From the NCBI RefSeq assembly GCF_000429025.1, contig NZ_KE386834.1, positions 1 through 64,000 on the forward strand: a DNA stretch of 64,000 bases. Reading direction: 5' to 3'. A model generated the notes under the pieces. That model was given only the letters and a program-made list of their open reading frames with translations, had not been told where the DNA came from and ran no database searches. Shown piece after piece: positions 39,755 to 48,573 of this stretch; position 1 is the stretch's first letter, and each line of letters opens with the position of its first letter. The position numbers and the translations under genes were made by a program. The stretch is from Actinospineispora spinosispora DSM 44797 (lineage in GTDB: Bacteria; Actinomycetota; Actinomycetes; Mycobacteriales; Pseudonocardiaceae).

Positions 39755-40378
39755 ATGGAACTGCACGTAGTCGATCATCCGCTGGTCAAGGCCCGGATGA
39801 GCACGTTGCGCGACACACGCACCGGCAGCCCCGGATTCCGCGCCGCGCTGCGCGAGCTGGCCGAGATGCTGATCTACGAGGCATGCCGGGGAGCCGAGGT
39901 CACCGAAGAGCGGATCGAGACGCCCGTCGCGGCCACGACCGGATTCCGGCTCGCGGCGCCACCACTCCTCGTACCTATCCTGCGCGCCGGACTCGGCATG
40001 GTCGACGCCGCGCTCGGCCTGATCCCGGAAGCACGAGTGGGGTTCGTCGGCGCCTACCGGGACGAGGCGACGTTCCGGCCGGTGTCATACCTGGAGTCGC
40101 TGCCGGAGTCACTGGCCGGCTGGCCGGTGTTCGTGCTGGACCCGATGCTGGCCACCGGAGGCACCCTGGTGCACGCGGTCGAGCTGATGCTGGACCGGGG
40201 TGCGACCGAGGTCACCGCCATCTGCGTGCTCGCGGCGCCGGAGGGGCTGAAGGTGGTCGAGGACTCCGGGCTGAAGGTGCGGGTGGTCACCGCGGCCGTC
40301 GACGACAGCCTCAACGACGCGCGGTTCATCGTGCCCGGCCTCGGCGACGCGGGCGACCGCCAGTTCGGCGCCCGCTAG
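39755..40378 (+). CDS. upp: Uracil phosphoribosyltransferase
   Basis: Upp converts uracil and PRPP to UMP in pyrimidine salvage. The 207-aa protein has the family start VDHPLVKARMSTLRD, the flexible-loop RAGLGMVD segment, YRDE, the PRPP-binding loop DPMLATGGT (res about 128-136) and the uracil-binding C-terminus IVPGLGDAGDRQFG. Start ATG 39755 with GGTAGGCG upstream. The salvage genes PNP and phosphopentomutase-like pmm lie 3-7 kb to the right, as around Rv3307-Rv3309c in M. tuberculosis. Confidence 0.96.
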   Translation: MELHVVDHPLVKARMSTLRDTRTGSPGFRAALRELAEMLIYEACRGAEVTEERIETPVAATTGFRLAAPPLLVPILRAGLGMVDAALGLIPEARVGFVGAYRDEATFRPVSYLESLPESLAGWPVFVLDPMLATGGTLVHAVELMLDRGATEVTAICVLAAPEGLKVVEDSGLKVRVVTAAVDDSLNDARFIVPGLGDAGDRQFGAR

Positions 40379-40385
40379 TGGGGCA

Positions 40386-40979
40386 CTAGGGGTGCCAGCC
40401 GCGCAGCATCGCCCGCAGCGCGTGCCGGTACAGCTCGGCGGGCTCACCGGAGCCGGGCGGCAACAGGGACCGAAGCTCGAGCGACACCAGACCGTGCATC
40501 ACCGACCACATCGTCGTGGCCACGGTCCTCGGGTTCTCCTCACGCAGAAGACCCGCGTCCATGGCCTGGCGAACCCATTCCACCAGCGGCGTGAACGTGG
40601 CGGTCGCCCGCCGAACCGACTCCTCGTCCGGCGTCAGCTCCCCGCCGACCTGACCGAACATGACCTGGTAGAAGTGCGGCTCGTCCAAGGCGCTGCTGCG
40701 GTAGGCGGCCGCGAGCGCGATGCCCTGCTCGATCAGATCGTCGACGTGCTCCACCGTGCCCAACCGCTGCGCGAAACGGTCGAACGCCTCGTCGAACACG
40801 GCGTTGAGCAGACCCGGCTTACCGCCGAACAACGAATAGACGGCGGTCGTCGACGTGCCGACCTGAGCGGCGAGCTTGCGCAGGCTGAGCCCGTCGGGGC
40901 CCTCCTTGGACAGGGTGCGCACCGCCTGCTCGAGCAAGCGGACACGCAGCGCGTCGTCGTGGAGTTTCGGCCTTGGCAC
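40386..40979 (-). CDS. TetR/AcrR family transcriptional regulator
   Basis: A 197-aa repressor-type protein. The N-terminal helix-turn-helix reads LSLRKLAAQVGTSTTAVYSLFGGKPGLLNAVF (res about 31-62). The C-terminal part (DEPHFYQVMFGQVGGEL, then TMWSVMHGLVSLELR) matches the TetR C-terminal domain with a WHG-type motif. GTG 40979 starts it. It is convergent with upp with seven bases between stops. Its target is not evident; element B lies immediately upstream. Confidence 0.9.
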   Translation of the reverse strand: MPRPKLHDDALRVRLLEQAVRTLSKEGPDGLSLRKLAAQVGTSTTAVYSLFGGKPGLLNAVFDEAFDRFAQRLGTVEHVDDLIEQGIALAAAYRSSALDEPHFYQVMFGQVGGELTPDEESVRRATATFTPLVEWVRQAMDAGLLREENPRTVATTMWSVMHGLVSLELRSLLPPGSGEPAELYRHALRAMLRGWHP

Positions 40980-41035
40980 GAGCCGAGGCTAACTTAGTAG
41001 CCCCTTAACCCCGTCATATGCTGGCTCTTTCTGCG

Positions 41036-41228
41036 GCTTCCGCGCGGAGTTTTTCTGTGACCACCCCCTCGGCTTCGCCGTCGGGGGTACTCCCAGAAAA
41101 ACAAGCTCCTTCGTCGCTGGGCGCGCTTGTCGTTGCTCTGGGAGCCGCCTCCTTGCGTTGGTGTGGTTGTTGCGGACATTCACTGCCCGGCCTTCGCCGG
41201 AACTCCTTCGGAGACTTGCGGAGCCGGC
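41036..41228 (+). repeat. Structured intergenic element, copy B
   Basis: On the plus strand: stem TTTTTCTG...CAGAAAAA with CCCCC/GGGGG and a GGC/GCC apical hairpin, GCGCGCTTG, GGGAGCCGCC, then CCGGC/GCCGG hairpin, GAAC, CTCC/GGAG hairpin and AGACTTGCGGAGCC. The 3' 60 nt are almost identical to copy D. The element is head to head with the TetR gene. Confidence 0.8.
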
Positions 41229-41259
41229 CTCGCTGTCGCCGGCCAAGCTTCGCTGGCCT

Positions 41260-41375
41260 AGCTGTTTGTCGGCTTAGTTGTTGTCGGCTTAGTTGTTGCC
41301 GGGTTTGCTGCTGTCGGCTTGGCTGTTGCTGGGTTGGTTGTTGCCGGGTTTGCTGTTGCTGTTGTTGTTGGGCAT
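41260..41375. repeat. Degenerate GTTGTCGGCTTA / GTTGCCGGGTTT tandem repeat
   Basis: About eight imperfect units with a strand bias for G and T directly follow element B and end at the 3' end of the flavodoxin-like gene. On the minus strand they would encode Asn/Ser/Gln-rich low-complexity sequence, but that frame is closed by the gene's stop codon. Confidence 0.6.
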
Positions 41376-41827
41376 CAGGGCATGAGGGTTGCTGCCAGGG
41401 TGGCGCCTAGTTCGTAGCAGCGTTCCAGGGCCTTCTTGTCCGGGGGGCCGGTGATCACGGCGGGCTCTGTTACCTGTTTCCAGTTCAGGCCCTCGGCTAT
41501 CGAGGTCACCGAATTCACCGCGCCTTCGGTGCCCAGGTTGCCGTGCACGAACAATCCGTACGGCAGCCCCTTCGTGTCGTCGAGCACCGGGTAGTAAATC
41601 TGGTCGAAGAAATGTTTCAACGCGCCGGACATGTAGCCGATGTTCGCCGGTGTGCCCAGTAGTAGTCCGTCGGCGGCCAGTACATCCGACGCGGTCGCTG
41701 CCAACGCGGCACGCCGTACGACGTCGACCCCGGTGATGTCCGGGTCGGTGGCTCCGCGCAGCACCGCGTCGAACATCTCGGCGGTGGCCGGCGACGGCGT
41801 GTGATGGACGATCAGCAACGTGGGCAC
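41375..41827 (-). CDS. Flavodoxin-like/NADPH-dependent FMN reductase family protein
   Basis: A 150-aa flavodoxin-fold protein. The N-terminal phosphate loop LLIVHHTPSPATAEM (res about 4-18), the LLLGTPANIGYMSGALKHFFDQ segment (second FMN loop and following helix) and LFVHGNLGTEGA are characteristic of WrbA/FMN-reductase-like proteins. GTG 41827 starts just before the first strand; upstream codons overlap the rsr 3' end. Electron donor and acceptor unknown. The gene lies 3' of rsr on the same strand. Confidence 0.85.
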   Translation of the reverse strand: MPTLLIVHHTPSPATAEMFDAVLRGATDPDITGVDVVRRAALAATASDVLAADGLLLGTPANIGYMSGALKHFFDQIYYPVLDDTKGLPYGLFVHGNLGTEGAVNSVTSIAEGLNWKQVTEPAVITGPPDKKALERCYELGATLAATLMP

Positions 41828-41880
41828 CCGGGACAGTGTGCCGCCCGGAGACCGCCGTGCCACTCGAGGTGGCACGGCGG

Positions 41881-43497
41881 TCAGGCGACCGGGGCGTTCT
41901 CCCACGGCCAGCGGCCATCGACCCCGGCCTCCAACAGGCTGATCATCCGGAAGCCGGAGTCGTTCAACCCGCCGAACGTGTGCCGGTTGCCCGAACCGGA
42001 CGGGCCGTGGCCGTGCCGGTAACCCGCCAGGTTCCAGGTGTAGAGCGGAACCGTCGCCGGCAGCACCTGACCGACGTCACCCCGGCCGGCCTGCTCGTCG
42101 GTCAGGATCACCACCCGGTCGTGCCCGGCGAAATGCTCGGCCAGCGCGCCCGCCGTGTCCGTGCCGGCGCCGAGGAAGAACCCCTCCTCGCCCCACCGGC
42201 GCACACCGGACAGCAGCGACTCGGCCCGGCGCCGAGGGAACACCCTGGACCTCGGCGACGGTGCCACCCCCGGGTACGTGTACTCGGAGGAGAACGACAC
42301 CACGTCCGGCCGTGCGCACCGCGCGGCCAACGCGAGACCGAACATGACCGCCGCGTCCCACCGCGCGACCGTGCCGTCCTGGGAGAACCCCGCCTGCATC
42401 GAGCCCGACGTGTCCACCAGGATCAGCGTCCGGCCGGCGAGCGCCGGGATACCCGACAGCGACAGGTCCAGTGCCTTCTCCAGCGGATAGGACCATCGCA
42501 GCGACGGCGCGGCCCGGTACGCCGACAGGAACCGCATCGGCAGCTGCCGCGACCGCGCCACCTCACCCGGATCGCACAGGTAGTCACCCACCCGACCAGC
42601 GACGTCGTCCGGCACCTCGGCACGGTCGAGGTTGCGCAGGTTGCGCAACCGGGCCATGTAACCCATCGACGGCAGCACCACCGACCACGCACGCGCATCC
42701 ATCGGACCCTGCAGCCACCCGGCGAGCGACTCCCACGTCATGCCCGCGGCCGCCAGCACCTCACCGGCGTCGTCGCGGTCCAGCACCGGCCGACGGTCAC
42801 CCGGTGCGAGAGCCATCAGCTCGGCACGTGCCCGCAGCATCGCCAGCGACTCGGGAATCGGGTTGTCCCGCTTGTGCCGCCGGTCCAGCGCGTGCCGGAA
42901 CAGGTCGTTCTGCCACGGCGCGGACGCCGTCGGGTGGGTCAGCTCGATGACGTCGCCGAACCGGAAACCGTGAGCGTCGGAGTCGTACTTCAGCAGCGAC
43001 CGCTCGGTGTACAGGCGGACCAGCCCGTCCGCGACACCCCGCTTGACCGGCATCGGCACGGTCCGGCCGTGCCTCGACCGCCAGTAGGCGAGCATCTCGC
43101 CCGGCTCGTCGGCACGTCGCAGCACCGAGGCGACCACCTGCCGGCCGCCCGGGATCGTCAGCTCCAGTGCCTTCGCGGCGAACTCGGCCGCGCCCACCAG
43201 CGCCGCGGACCGCAGGTTCGCCTCGGTGCGCAGCCACACCAGCAACTTCGCGGTCCACTCCGGGTCCAGCTCGGTGGCCTGATGGACGAGCTGGGTGAAC
43301 CGGTCGTCCCGAGCGCCGCCGGACTCGTAGAACGTGTCCTCGCCGACCATGTTCGTGACCGCGAGCAGGAACAGCTCCGAGCGCGTGTCCCGCACGTATC
43401 CCGGCGCACCCTGATGGGTCACGCCGGACGGAATGTTCTCGCTCGTCACGGGTGAGTGCGCGGCCGGACGTACGTCGGCGGTGTTGAACTTGCTCAC
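41881..43497 (-). CDS. rsr: Ro60-like TROVE domain RNA-binding protein
   Basis: The bacterial orthologue of the Ro autoantigen: a ring of HEAT-like repeats (TROVE domain, res about 15-370) that binds single-stranded RNA ends and Y RNA, followed by a von Willebrand A-like domain. The MIDAS motif of that domain is visible as DTSGSMQ (about 378-384), with a TDEQ at the opposite end. The start is GTG 43497 (MSKFNTADVRP), preceded by GAGAGG; ATG 43515 has no ribosome binding site. A Y RNA gene lies 70 nt upstream on the same strand. No rtcB or rtcA is in view. Bacterial Rsr is known to work with exonucleases such as PNPase in RNA decay under stress. Confidence 0.92.
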   Translation of the reverse strand: MSKFNTADVRPAAHSPVTSENIPSGVTHQGAPGYVRDTRSELFLLAVTNMVGEDTFYESGGARDDRFTQLVHQATELDPEWTAKLLVWLRTEANLRSAALVGAAEFAAKALELTIPGGRQVVASVLRRADEPGEMLAYWRSRHGRTVPMPVKRGVADGLVRLYTERSLLKYDSDAHGFRFGDVIELTHPTASAPWQNDLFRHALDRRHKRDNPIPESLAMLRARAELMALAPGDRRPVLDRDDAGEVLAAAGMTWESLAGWLQGPMDARAWSVVLPSMGYMARLRNLRNLDRAEVPDDVAGRVGDYLCDPGEVARSRQLPMRFLSAYRAAPSLRWSYPLEKALDLSLSGIPALAGRTLILVDTSGSMQAGFSQDGTVARWDAAVMFGLALAARCARPDVVSFSSEYTYPGVAPSPRSRVFPRRRAESLLSGVRRWGEEGFFLGAGTDTAGALAEHFAGHDRVVILTDEQAGRGDVGQVLPATVPLYTWNLAGYRHGHGPSGSGNRHTFGGLNDSGFRMISLLEAGVDGRWPWENAPVA

Positions 43498-43567
43498 CGT
43501 GCTCAACCTCTCCATCGGCAGAAAGGGAGCAACACGAATTCCATGGCGGAGTTCCGAGAACAGTAGC

Positions 43568-43675
43568 GGCGACGGTACAATTCTATTGCTCTGCCAGTTT
43601 GAGCTACACCACCCGGCGAACCGCGCGGTGACGGGACTCGAACCCGCAACCTATAGATCAGAAGTAACCATTGCC
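43568..43675 (-). ncRNA. YrlA-like Y RNA with permuted tRNA-like module
   Basis: Read on the minus strand, a tRNA 3' half comes first. Its T-arm GCGGG-TTCGAGT-CCCGT (43647-43631) has a canonical T-loop. The acceptor strand follows, closed by a TTCG loop (43620-43617) against a tRNA 5' half with acceptor strand GGTGGTG and D-arm GCTC/GAGC (43604-43588). Flanking TCTAT (43656-43652) and ATAGA (43586-43582) pair as the arm corresponding to the anticodon stem. GGC...GGT-AC and GTACC...GCC extend it as the outer Ro-binding stem. This permuted layout matches published bacterial YrlA RNAs encoded beside rsr. An ordinary tRNA is ruled out by the order of the halves. Confidence 0.82.
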
Positions 43676-43831
43676 TTCGCAGCGGAACTCACCATGAAAT
43701 TGTGGTGCCCCCGAGAACATGACGCCCACGGTCTGTTTCATGAGAAGTGAAGTATCCGTGGACTTCGCAGCGGGTGCGGATATAACGCTAGCAGCGTCAG
43801 CGGGTCGCCGCGACCGGTTTTCGCCGATCCG

Positions 43832-45445
43832 TCACGATTCGCCGGTCGTCCCGAGCAGCACCTCGACCTCATCACGCAGCCGGGCCAGCCGATCCGAGGC
43901 GCGGGACCGCGCGGCGGCCAGCCCGGCCGCTGCCGCGACCGGTTCGACGACCTCCAGGTACGCCTTGAGCTTCGGCTCGGTGCCCGATGGCCGGATCACC
44001 GCGCGGGCCCGCTCCCGGTGCAGCAGGAACACGTCCGGCGCCGGCCGGTCGCCGGGCAGCTCACGCTCCAGCCTCCGTACCGCCTCGGCGCGCTGAGCCG
44101 GCTCCATCCGCAGCGTGATCGCACCGGTCAGATACACGCCGTGCGCGACCGCCAGCTCGTCGAGGACCGCCGGGAGCGGCCCCCGGGTGGTGGCGAGGTC
44201 GGCGGCGAGCACCGCCGCGGAGATGCCGTCCTTGTCCCGTACCGCGCCGGGGTCCACGCAGTACCCGAGCGCCTCCTCGAAGCCGTATACGAAGCCCGGG
44301 TCGCCCTCGGGCTCCTCGCCGGCGCGCACGATCCATTTGAAGCCGGTCAATGTCTCGGCGAACCGGGCATCGCGTGCCGAGGCGATCGCGCGCAGCTGTG
44401 TCGAGGAGGCGACCGTCGTGGCCACCAGCGGATCGGGGTGACGCTCGCGGTCCAGCGTGGCGAGCAGGTGGTCACCGAGCAGGGCGCCGGTCTCGTTGCC
44501 GGTGAGCATCCGCCAGCCGGCCCCGGGGTCACGAACACCCAGCGCGCACCGGTCCGCGTCCGGGTCCAGCGCGATCGCCAGGTCGGCGTCGACCGATCCG
44601 GCCAGTTCCAGCAGCGCGTCGGTGGCCCCCGGTTCCTCGGGGTTGGGGAACGGCACGGTCGGGAAGTCCGGATCCGGCGCCGCCTGTGCCGCCACCACGT
44701 GGACGTCGTCGAACCCGGCCAGTCGCAGCGCCTCGACCGCGACGTCGTTCCCGACCCCGTGAAGCGCGGTCAACGCGATGCGCAGCCCCGACCGGTCGCC
44801 GGCCCGCAGCGCGGCGACCCGATCGAGGTAGCCATCCAGCAGGGCGTCCGGGTCCGTCTCCGGCACCGCGACGGTCGGGATGTCGGTCGCGTCGGGCGCG
44901 GCCTTGATGTGCGCCTCGATTTCGGTGTCCACCGGGCCGACGAGCTGCGCGCCGTCCGCGAGATACACCTTGTAGCCGTTGTCGCCCGGCGGGTTGTGCG
45001 ACGCGGTGACCTGCACGCCGGCGACCGCGCCCCAGGTCCGGACCGAGTACGCCAGTACCGGGGTGGGCAGCGGCCTGCTCAGCGCGCGGACCTCGAACCC
45101 GGCCGCCGCGAACACGGACGCCGCCGCCTCGGCGAACGCCGCCGAACCGTGCCTGGCGTCGCGCCCGACCACCACGAGGCCGCCACGGGAGCCGTGCTCC
45201 ACCAGCCACGCGGCGAGCCCGGCGGTCACCCGGCGGACCACCGCGACGTTCATCCCGGTCGGCCCGGCGCGGACCGGACCCCGGATGCCCGCCGTGCCGA
45301 ACGTCAACGGCGGGCTCATGCGCCGCGCCAGCTCCTCGGCGTCGCCCGAGTCGAGCACCCGGGTCAGCTCGGCGCGGGTCGCCGGATCCGGGTCCGCCAC
45401 GATCCACCGGAGCGCGGCATCACGCCACCCGTCCTGGACGGCCAC
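43832..45445 (-). CDS. pmmB: Phosphoglucomutase/phosphomannomutase
   Basis: An alpha-D-phosphohexomutase of 537 aa. The catalytic phosphoserine loop is TASHNPPGDNGYKVY (res about 138-152), the metal loop DPDADR (about 290), the sugar loop GFEEALGYCVD (about 385) and the phosphate-binding RPSGTEPKLKAY (about 488). The length and the position after a purine nucleoside phosphorylase match PmmB (Rv3308), which may act as a phosphopentomutase-like enzyme in nucleoside salvage. GTG 45445 is the start; it lies next to the upstream stop codon, giving a kinase-PNP-mutase operon. Confidence 0.93.
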   Translation of the reverse strand: MAVQDGWRDAALRWIVADPDPATRAELTRVLDSGDAEELARRMSPPLTFGTAGIRGPVRAGPTGMNVAVVRRVTAGLAAWLVEHGSRGGLVVVGRDARHGSAAFAEAAASVFAAAGFEVRALSRPLPTPVLAYSVRTWGAVAGVQVTASHNPPGDNGYKVYLADGAQLVGPVDTEIEAHIKAAPDATDIPTVAVPETDPDALLDGYLDRVAALRAGDRSGLRIALTALHGVGNDVAVEALRLAGFDDVHVVAAQAAPDPDFPTVPFPNPEEPGATDALLELAGSVDADLAIALDPDADRCALGVRDPGAGWRMLTGNETGALLGDHLLATLDRERHPDPLVATTVASSTQLRAIASARDARFAETLTGFKWIVRAGEEPEGDPGFVYGFEEALGYCVDPGAVRDKDGISAAVLAADLATTRGPLPAVLDELAVAHGVYLTGAITLRMEPAQRAEAVRRLERELPGDRPAPDVFLLHRERARAVIRPSGTEPKLKAYLEVVEPVAAAAGLAAARSRASDRLARLRDEVEVLLGTTGES

Positions 45446-45446
45446 C

Positions 45447-46247
45447 TCAGAGTGTCGTGATGAGCCGACCGAGCAGCTCGCCCATGCGGCCGGCGGCCGC
45501 GTCACCCGCCTCGATGACCTCCTGGTGGCTCAGCGGCTGCCCGCTCAGCCCCGCCGCCAGGTTCGTTACCAGCGACAGCCCGAACACCTCGAGCCCCTCG
45601 GCGCGCGCCGCGATCGCCTCCAGCACGGTGGACATGCCGACCAGGTCGGCGCCCACCGTCCGCAGCATCCGGATCTCGGCCGGCGTCTCGAAATGCGGAC
45701 CGGGCAGACCGGCGTAGACGCCCTCGGCGAGACTCGGGTCGATCTGTTGCGCCAGCGCGCGCAACCGGGGCGAGTACAGGTCGGTCAGGTCGACGAACCG
45801 CGCGCCGACCAGCGGCGACCTCGCGGTCAGGTTCAGGTGGTCGGAGATCAGCACCGGCTGGCCCACCGACAGACCGTCCCGGATTCCGCCGGCGGCGTTC
45901 GTCAGCACGATCGTCGAGCAGCCTGCCGCCGCCGCGGTCCGCGCCGCGTGCGCGACCGCCGCCTCGCCGTGCCCCTCATAGAGGTGCGTACGGCCGAGCA
46001 GGACCAGCACCCGCCGCGACCCGACGACCAGTGACCGCACCGTGCCCGCGTGACCGATCGCCTTCGGGACCACGAACCCGGGCAGCTCGGACATCGGGAC
46101 CTCGGCCTCGGGCGCGCCGAGCGCGTCGGCGGCCGGGCGCCAGCCCGAACCGAGTACCACCGCGACATCGTGGCGGTCGGCGCCGGTCCGCTCGGCGAGT
46201 ACCTCGGCCGCGCGTGCCGGGTCGTCGGTCTGTGCGATGTCCGTCAT
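45447..46247 (-). CDS. deoD: Purine nucleoside phosphorylase
   Basis: PNP splits purine nucleosides with phosphate to base and ribose-1-phosphate. The 266-aa family-2 enzyme has VVLGSGW (phosphate loop), LLGRTHLYEGH, LTNAAGGIRDGL, PGPHFETPAEIRM, VGMSTVLEA and SLVTNLAAG (base recognition Asn). ATG 46247 overlaps the stop of the upstream kinase gene (ATGA), and the mutase gene follows without a gap. Together with upp and pmmB it forms a salvage neighbourhood matching Rv3307-Rv3309c. Confidence 0.95.
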   Translation of the reverse strand: MTDIAQTDDPARAAEVLAERTGADRHDVAVVLGSGWRPAADALGAPEAEVPMSELPGFVVPKAIGHAGTVRSLVVGSRRVLVLLGRTHLYEGHGEAAVAHAARTAAAAGCSTIVLTNAAGGIRDGLSVGQPVLISDHLNLTARSPLVGARFVDLTDLYSPRLRALAQQIDPSLAEGVYAGLPGPHFETPAEIRMLRTVGADLVGMSTVLEAIAARAEGLEVFGLSLVTNLAAGLSGQPLSHQEVIEAGDAAAGRMGELLGRLITTL

Positions 46248-48157
46248 GGGGTGAATCCACTGACCATCTCGTCGAACAGCTCCTTGGTCTGGTCGTCGGC
46301 TTGGGTCGCGGGGACGATGAGCTGTGCCACCCACAGGTCGTCGCCCGCCTTGGTCAGCTGCGCGTAACCGAAACGGTTCGACACGCCCTGCGGGCCGGTC
46401 CGTTCGCTGCGGTACGTCACCTGGGCGCCGGTGTTGGACTCGACCGTCACCTTGTCCACACCCAGCCCGCTCGAGGACAGCGCGTTGGTGAAGTCCGTCG
46501 TGGTCGCGGGTTTGGTCCGGCTGCCGACGATCTTGTCGATACGCAGCTCACGGGAGCCGTCCGGGCTGACGAACCGGACCGACGCGGACCCGTTGCCCTG
46601 CGGCGCCACCCGGTACTGCTCCCACGTGTCGGGTGTCTTGACCGTGAAGCCGAGCCCGCCCTGGGTGTTGTCGGTATAGGCCTTCAGCGTCACCGTGCCG
46701 CCGTTCGCCGGGCTCACCAGGTCGGTCGTGAGCGACGACTGGCCGACCAGGACGCGGATGGTCGACCACCCGAAACCCGCGCCGACCAGCACCGCGATCA
46801 TGCCGGCGAGGATCAGCGGCACGACCATCTTGCCGGACAGGCCCGCCTGCGCCCTGGTCGGTGGCGGCGCGGACCTGGCGATCGGTGGGCGTGCCGGCAC
46901 GCCGCCGGTCGGCTGCCAGCTGGGCCTGCCGTACCCGCCCTGGGTCCCCTGGGCGTAGCCGCCCTGCGTTCCCTGGGGGTACCCGCCCTGGGTGCCCTGC
47001 GGGGGATAGCCGGTGCCCTGGGTCCCGTAGCCGGTGCCCTGTGCGCCGTAGCCGTCCGGGGGCCTCGGGGGCGCCGGTGCGGGCGGCATCGGGCCGGGGT
47101 CGGCCGCCAGCGGCGCGGGCGTGCCGTCCGGACGGCTGGTGTTCCATCTGCGCGGCGCCGACGTGCCGGTGGTCGTCGCGCCGTAGCTGTTGTACTGGAC
47201 CGGTGCGGCGGAGCCGCCGCTGTCGGCCTCGCCGATGACCCGGCCCGAGGTGTCCGGCGGCGGGATGAACGCCTCCGGCGAGCCGGGGAACACCGGGTCC
47301 TCCGGGTCGTCGACCAACGGCCGCAGCCTGCGCTTGACGTCCGCGAGCCCCAGCCTGCGCTCCGGGTCCTTGACCATCAGCGCGGAGATGACGTCGGCGA
47401 GCGGGCCGCCCATCGAGACCCTCGGGACCTCCGCGTGGACCACGGCGGTGACGGTCTTGACCGGGTCCCCGTCGACGTCGTAGGGCGGTCGTGCCTCCAG
47501 CGCGGCGAACAGCGTCGCGCCGAGGCCCCACAGGTCGGCGGCGGGAGTCACCGGCTGGCCAGCCGCGACCTCCGGGGCGATGTAGGCGGGGGAGCCGAGC
47601 ACGAGACCGGTCTGGGTCATGGTGACGTCGTCGCGTTTGCGTGCGATACCGAAGTCGGTCAGCTTGATCCGGCCGTCCTCGGCGACGAGCACGTTGCCCG
47701 GCTTGACGTCCCGGTGCGTGATGCCGGCCCGGTGCGCGGCCTGCAGCGCCGAGGCCATCGCGTGACCGACCGTGGCCGCCTCGGCCGCGCTGAGCTTGCC
47801 CTGCGCGCCGATGACCTTGGACAGGTCGCGGCTGGGCAGCAGCTCCATCACGACGAACGGGTCACCGTCGACCGCGACCACGTCGTACAGCGTGATGACG
47901 TTCGGATGCGACAGCCCGCCCAGCGTGCGGGCCTCCCGCATCATGCGCTCACGCATCGCGACCATCTCGCCCTCGGGAACACCGGGCGGGACCTTCAGCT
48001 CCTTGATCGCGACCGACCGGTGCAGTACCTCGTCGTAGCCCGCCCAGACCGTCCCCATGGCGCCGCTGCCGAGTGGTTCGGTCAACCGATAGCGGCCGGC
48101 GATCAGGCGCGACTCGGCCTCCTCGGGTGCGGAACCGGATGGCGACATACCGGACAT
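46244..48157 (-). CDS. Membrane-anchored serine/threonine protein kinase (PknB family)
   Basis: A Hanks-type kinase of 637 aa. P-loop GSGAMGTV (res about 31-38), VAIKELK, catalytic HRDVKPGN (about 147-154), DFGIAR, then APE within YIAPEV. The juxtamembrane linker is Pro/Gly-rich, with repeats of GTQGGY and GTGYGTQ (about 368-405). One membrane helix (about 446-468) leads to an extracellular domain of about 165 aa with no PASTA repeats. ATG 48157 or ATG 48148 starts it. It is the first gene of an operon with PNP and mutase, an unusual pairing of signalling with nucleoside salvage. Confidence 0.92.
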   Translation of the reverse strand: MSGMSPSGSAPEEAESRLIAGRYRLTEPLGSGAMGTVWAGYDEVLHRSVAIKELKVPPGVPEGEMVAMRERMMREARTLGGLSHPNVITLYDVVAVDGDPFVVMELLPSRDLSKVIGAQGKLSAAEAATVGHAMASALQAAHRAGITHRDVKPGNVLVAEDGRIKLTDFGIARKRDDVTMTQTGLVLGSPAYIAPEVAAGQPVTPAADLWGLGATLFAALEARPPYDVDGDPVKTVTAVVHAEVPRVSMGGPLADVISALMVKDPERRLGLADVKRRLRPLVDDPEDPVFPGSPEAFIPPPDTSGRVIGEADSGGSAAPVQYNSYGATTTGTSAPRRWNTSRPDGTPAPLAADPGPMPPAPAPPRPPDGYGAQGTGYGTQGTGYPPQGTQGGYPQGTQGGYAQGTQGGYGRPSWQPTGGVPARPPIARSAPPPTRAQAGLSGKMVVPLILAGMIAVLVGAGFGWSTIRVLVGQSSLTTDLVSPANGGTVTLKAYTDNTQGGLGFTVKTPDTWEQYRVAPQGNGSASVRFVSPDGSRELRIDKIVGSRTKPATTTDFTNALSSSGLGVDKVTVESNTGAQVTYRSERTGPQGVSNRFGYAQLTKAGDDLWVAQLIVPATQADDQTKELFDEMVSGFTP

Positions 48158-48573
48158 TCTCCCGGTTCACTCTGACTGCGTTCGCTGGGCCTGTCTACGT
48201 ACCCTGTCACGCCGGGCCGACCCGCTGAACTCCATTAGCGGTCAGCCTTCAGCGGTGGATGTCGGTTTCGCCGGCGGACGTCCGATTCCCGTAGCGCATC
48301 GTGTGCGGAGCGCGGTCGAACACCCCGGTGAGCGGTGTCACAGCCCGTTCACGGCACCACGACGACCGGTTGTCCGGCGAGCGGGGCCGCCCGCAGCAGA
48401 TCAGTAACCCTTGAGCGAGGAGAGGCTCCGGAGCGACTGTTTACGCGGATCTTGCCGTCCCGAGTGATGCACCATATGTGAGATAGCGACGTTGACACGG
48501 CACTGTTCCCGACACTCACAAGGTGGCCCGAACCGACCGTCCGCGTCAGCGTCAACATCGAACGGATTGATCG
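48158..48573. other. Divergent intergenic region, kinase / amidohydrolase
   Basis: No gene was seen in 416 bp between two divergent starts. TTGACA at 48492-48497 could be a -35 box for the amidohydrolase gene, but no matching -10 is present at the usual spacing. A lone CACTCACAAGG at 48511-48521 resembles the right arm of the GTGAGTG palindromes without a left arm. Confidence 0.4.

Noticed and set aside
43568..43675. An ordinary tRNA gene
   Set aside because: The T-arm precedes the D-arm and the acceptor strands are joined by a TTCG loop; no anticodon loop of correct form exists. The Y RNA interpretation explains the order.
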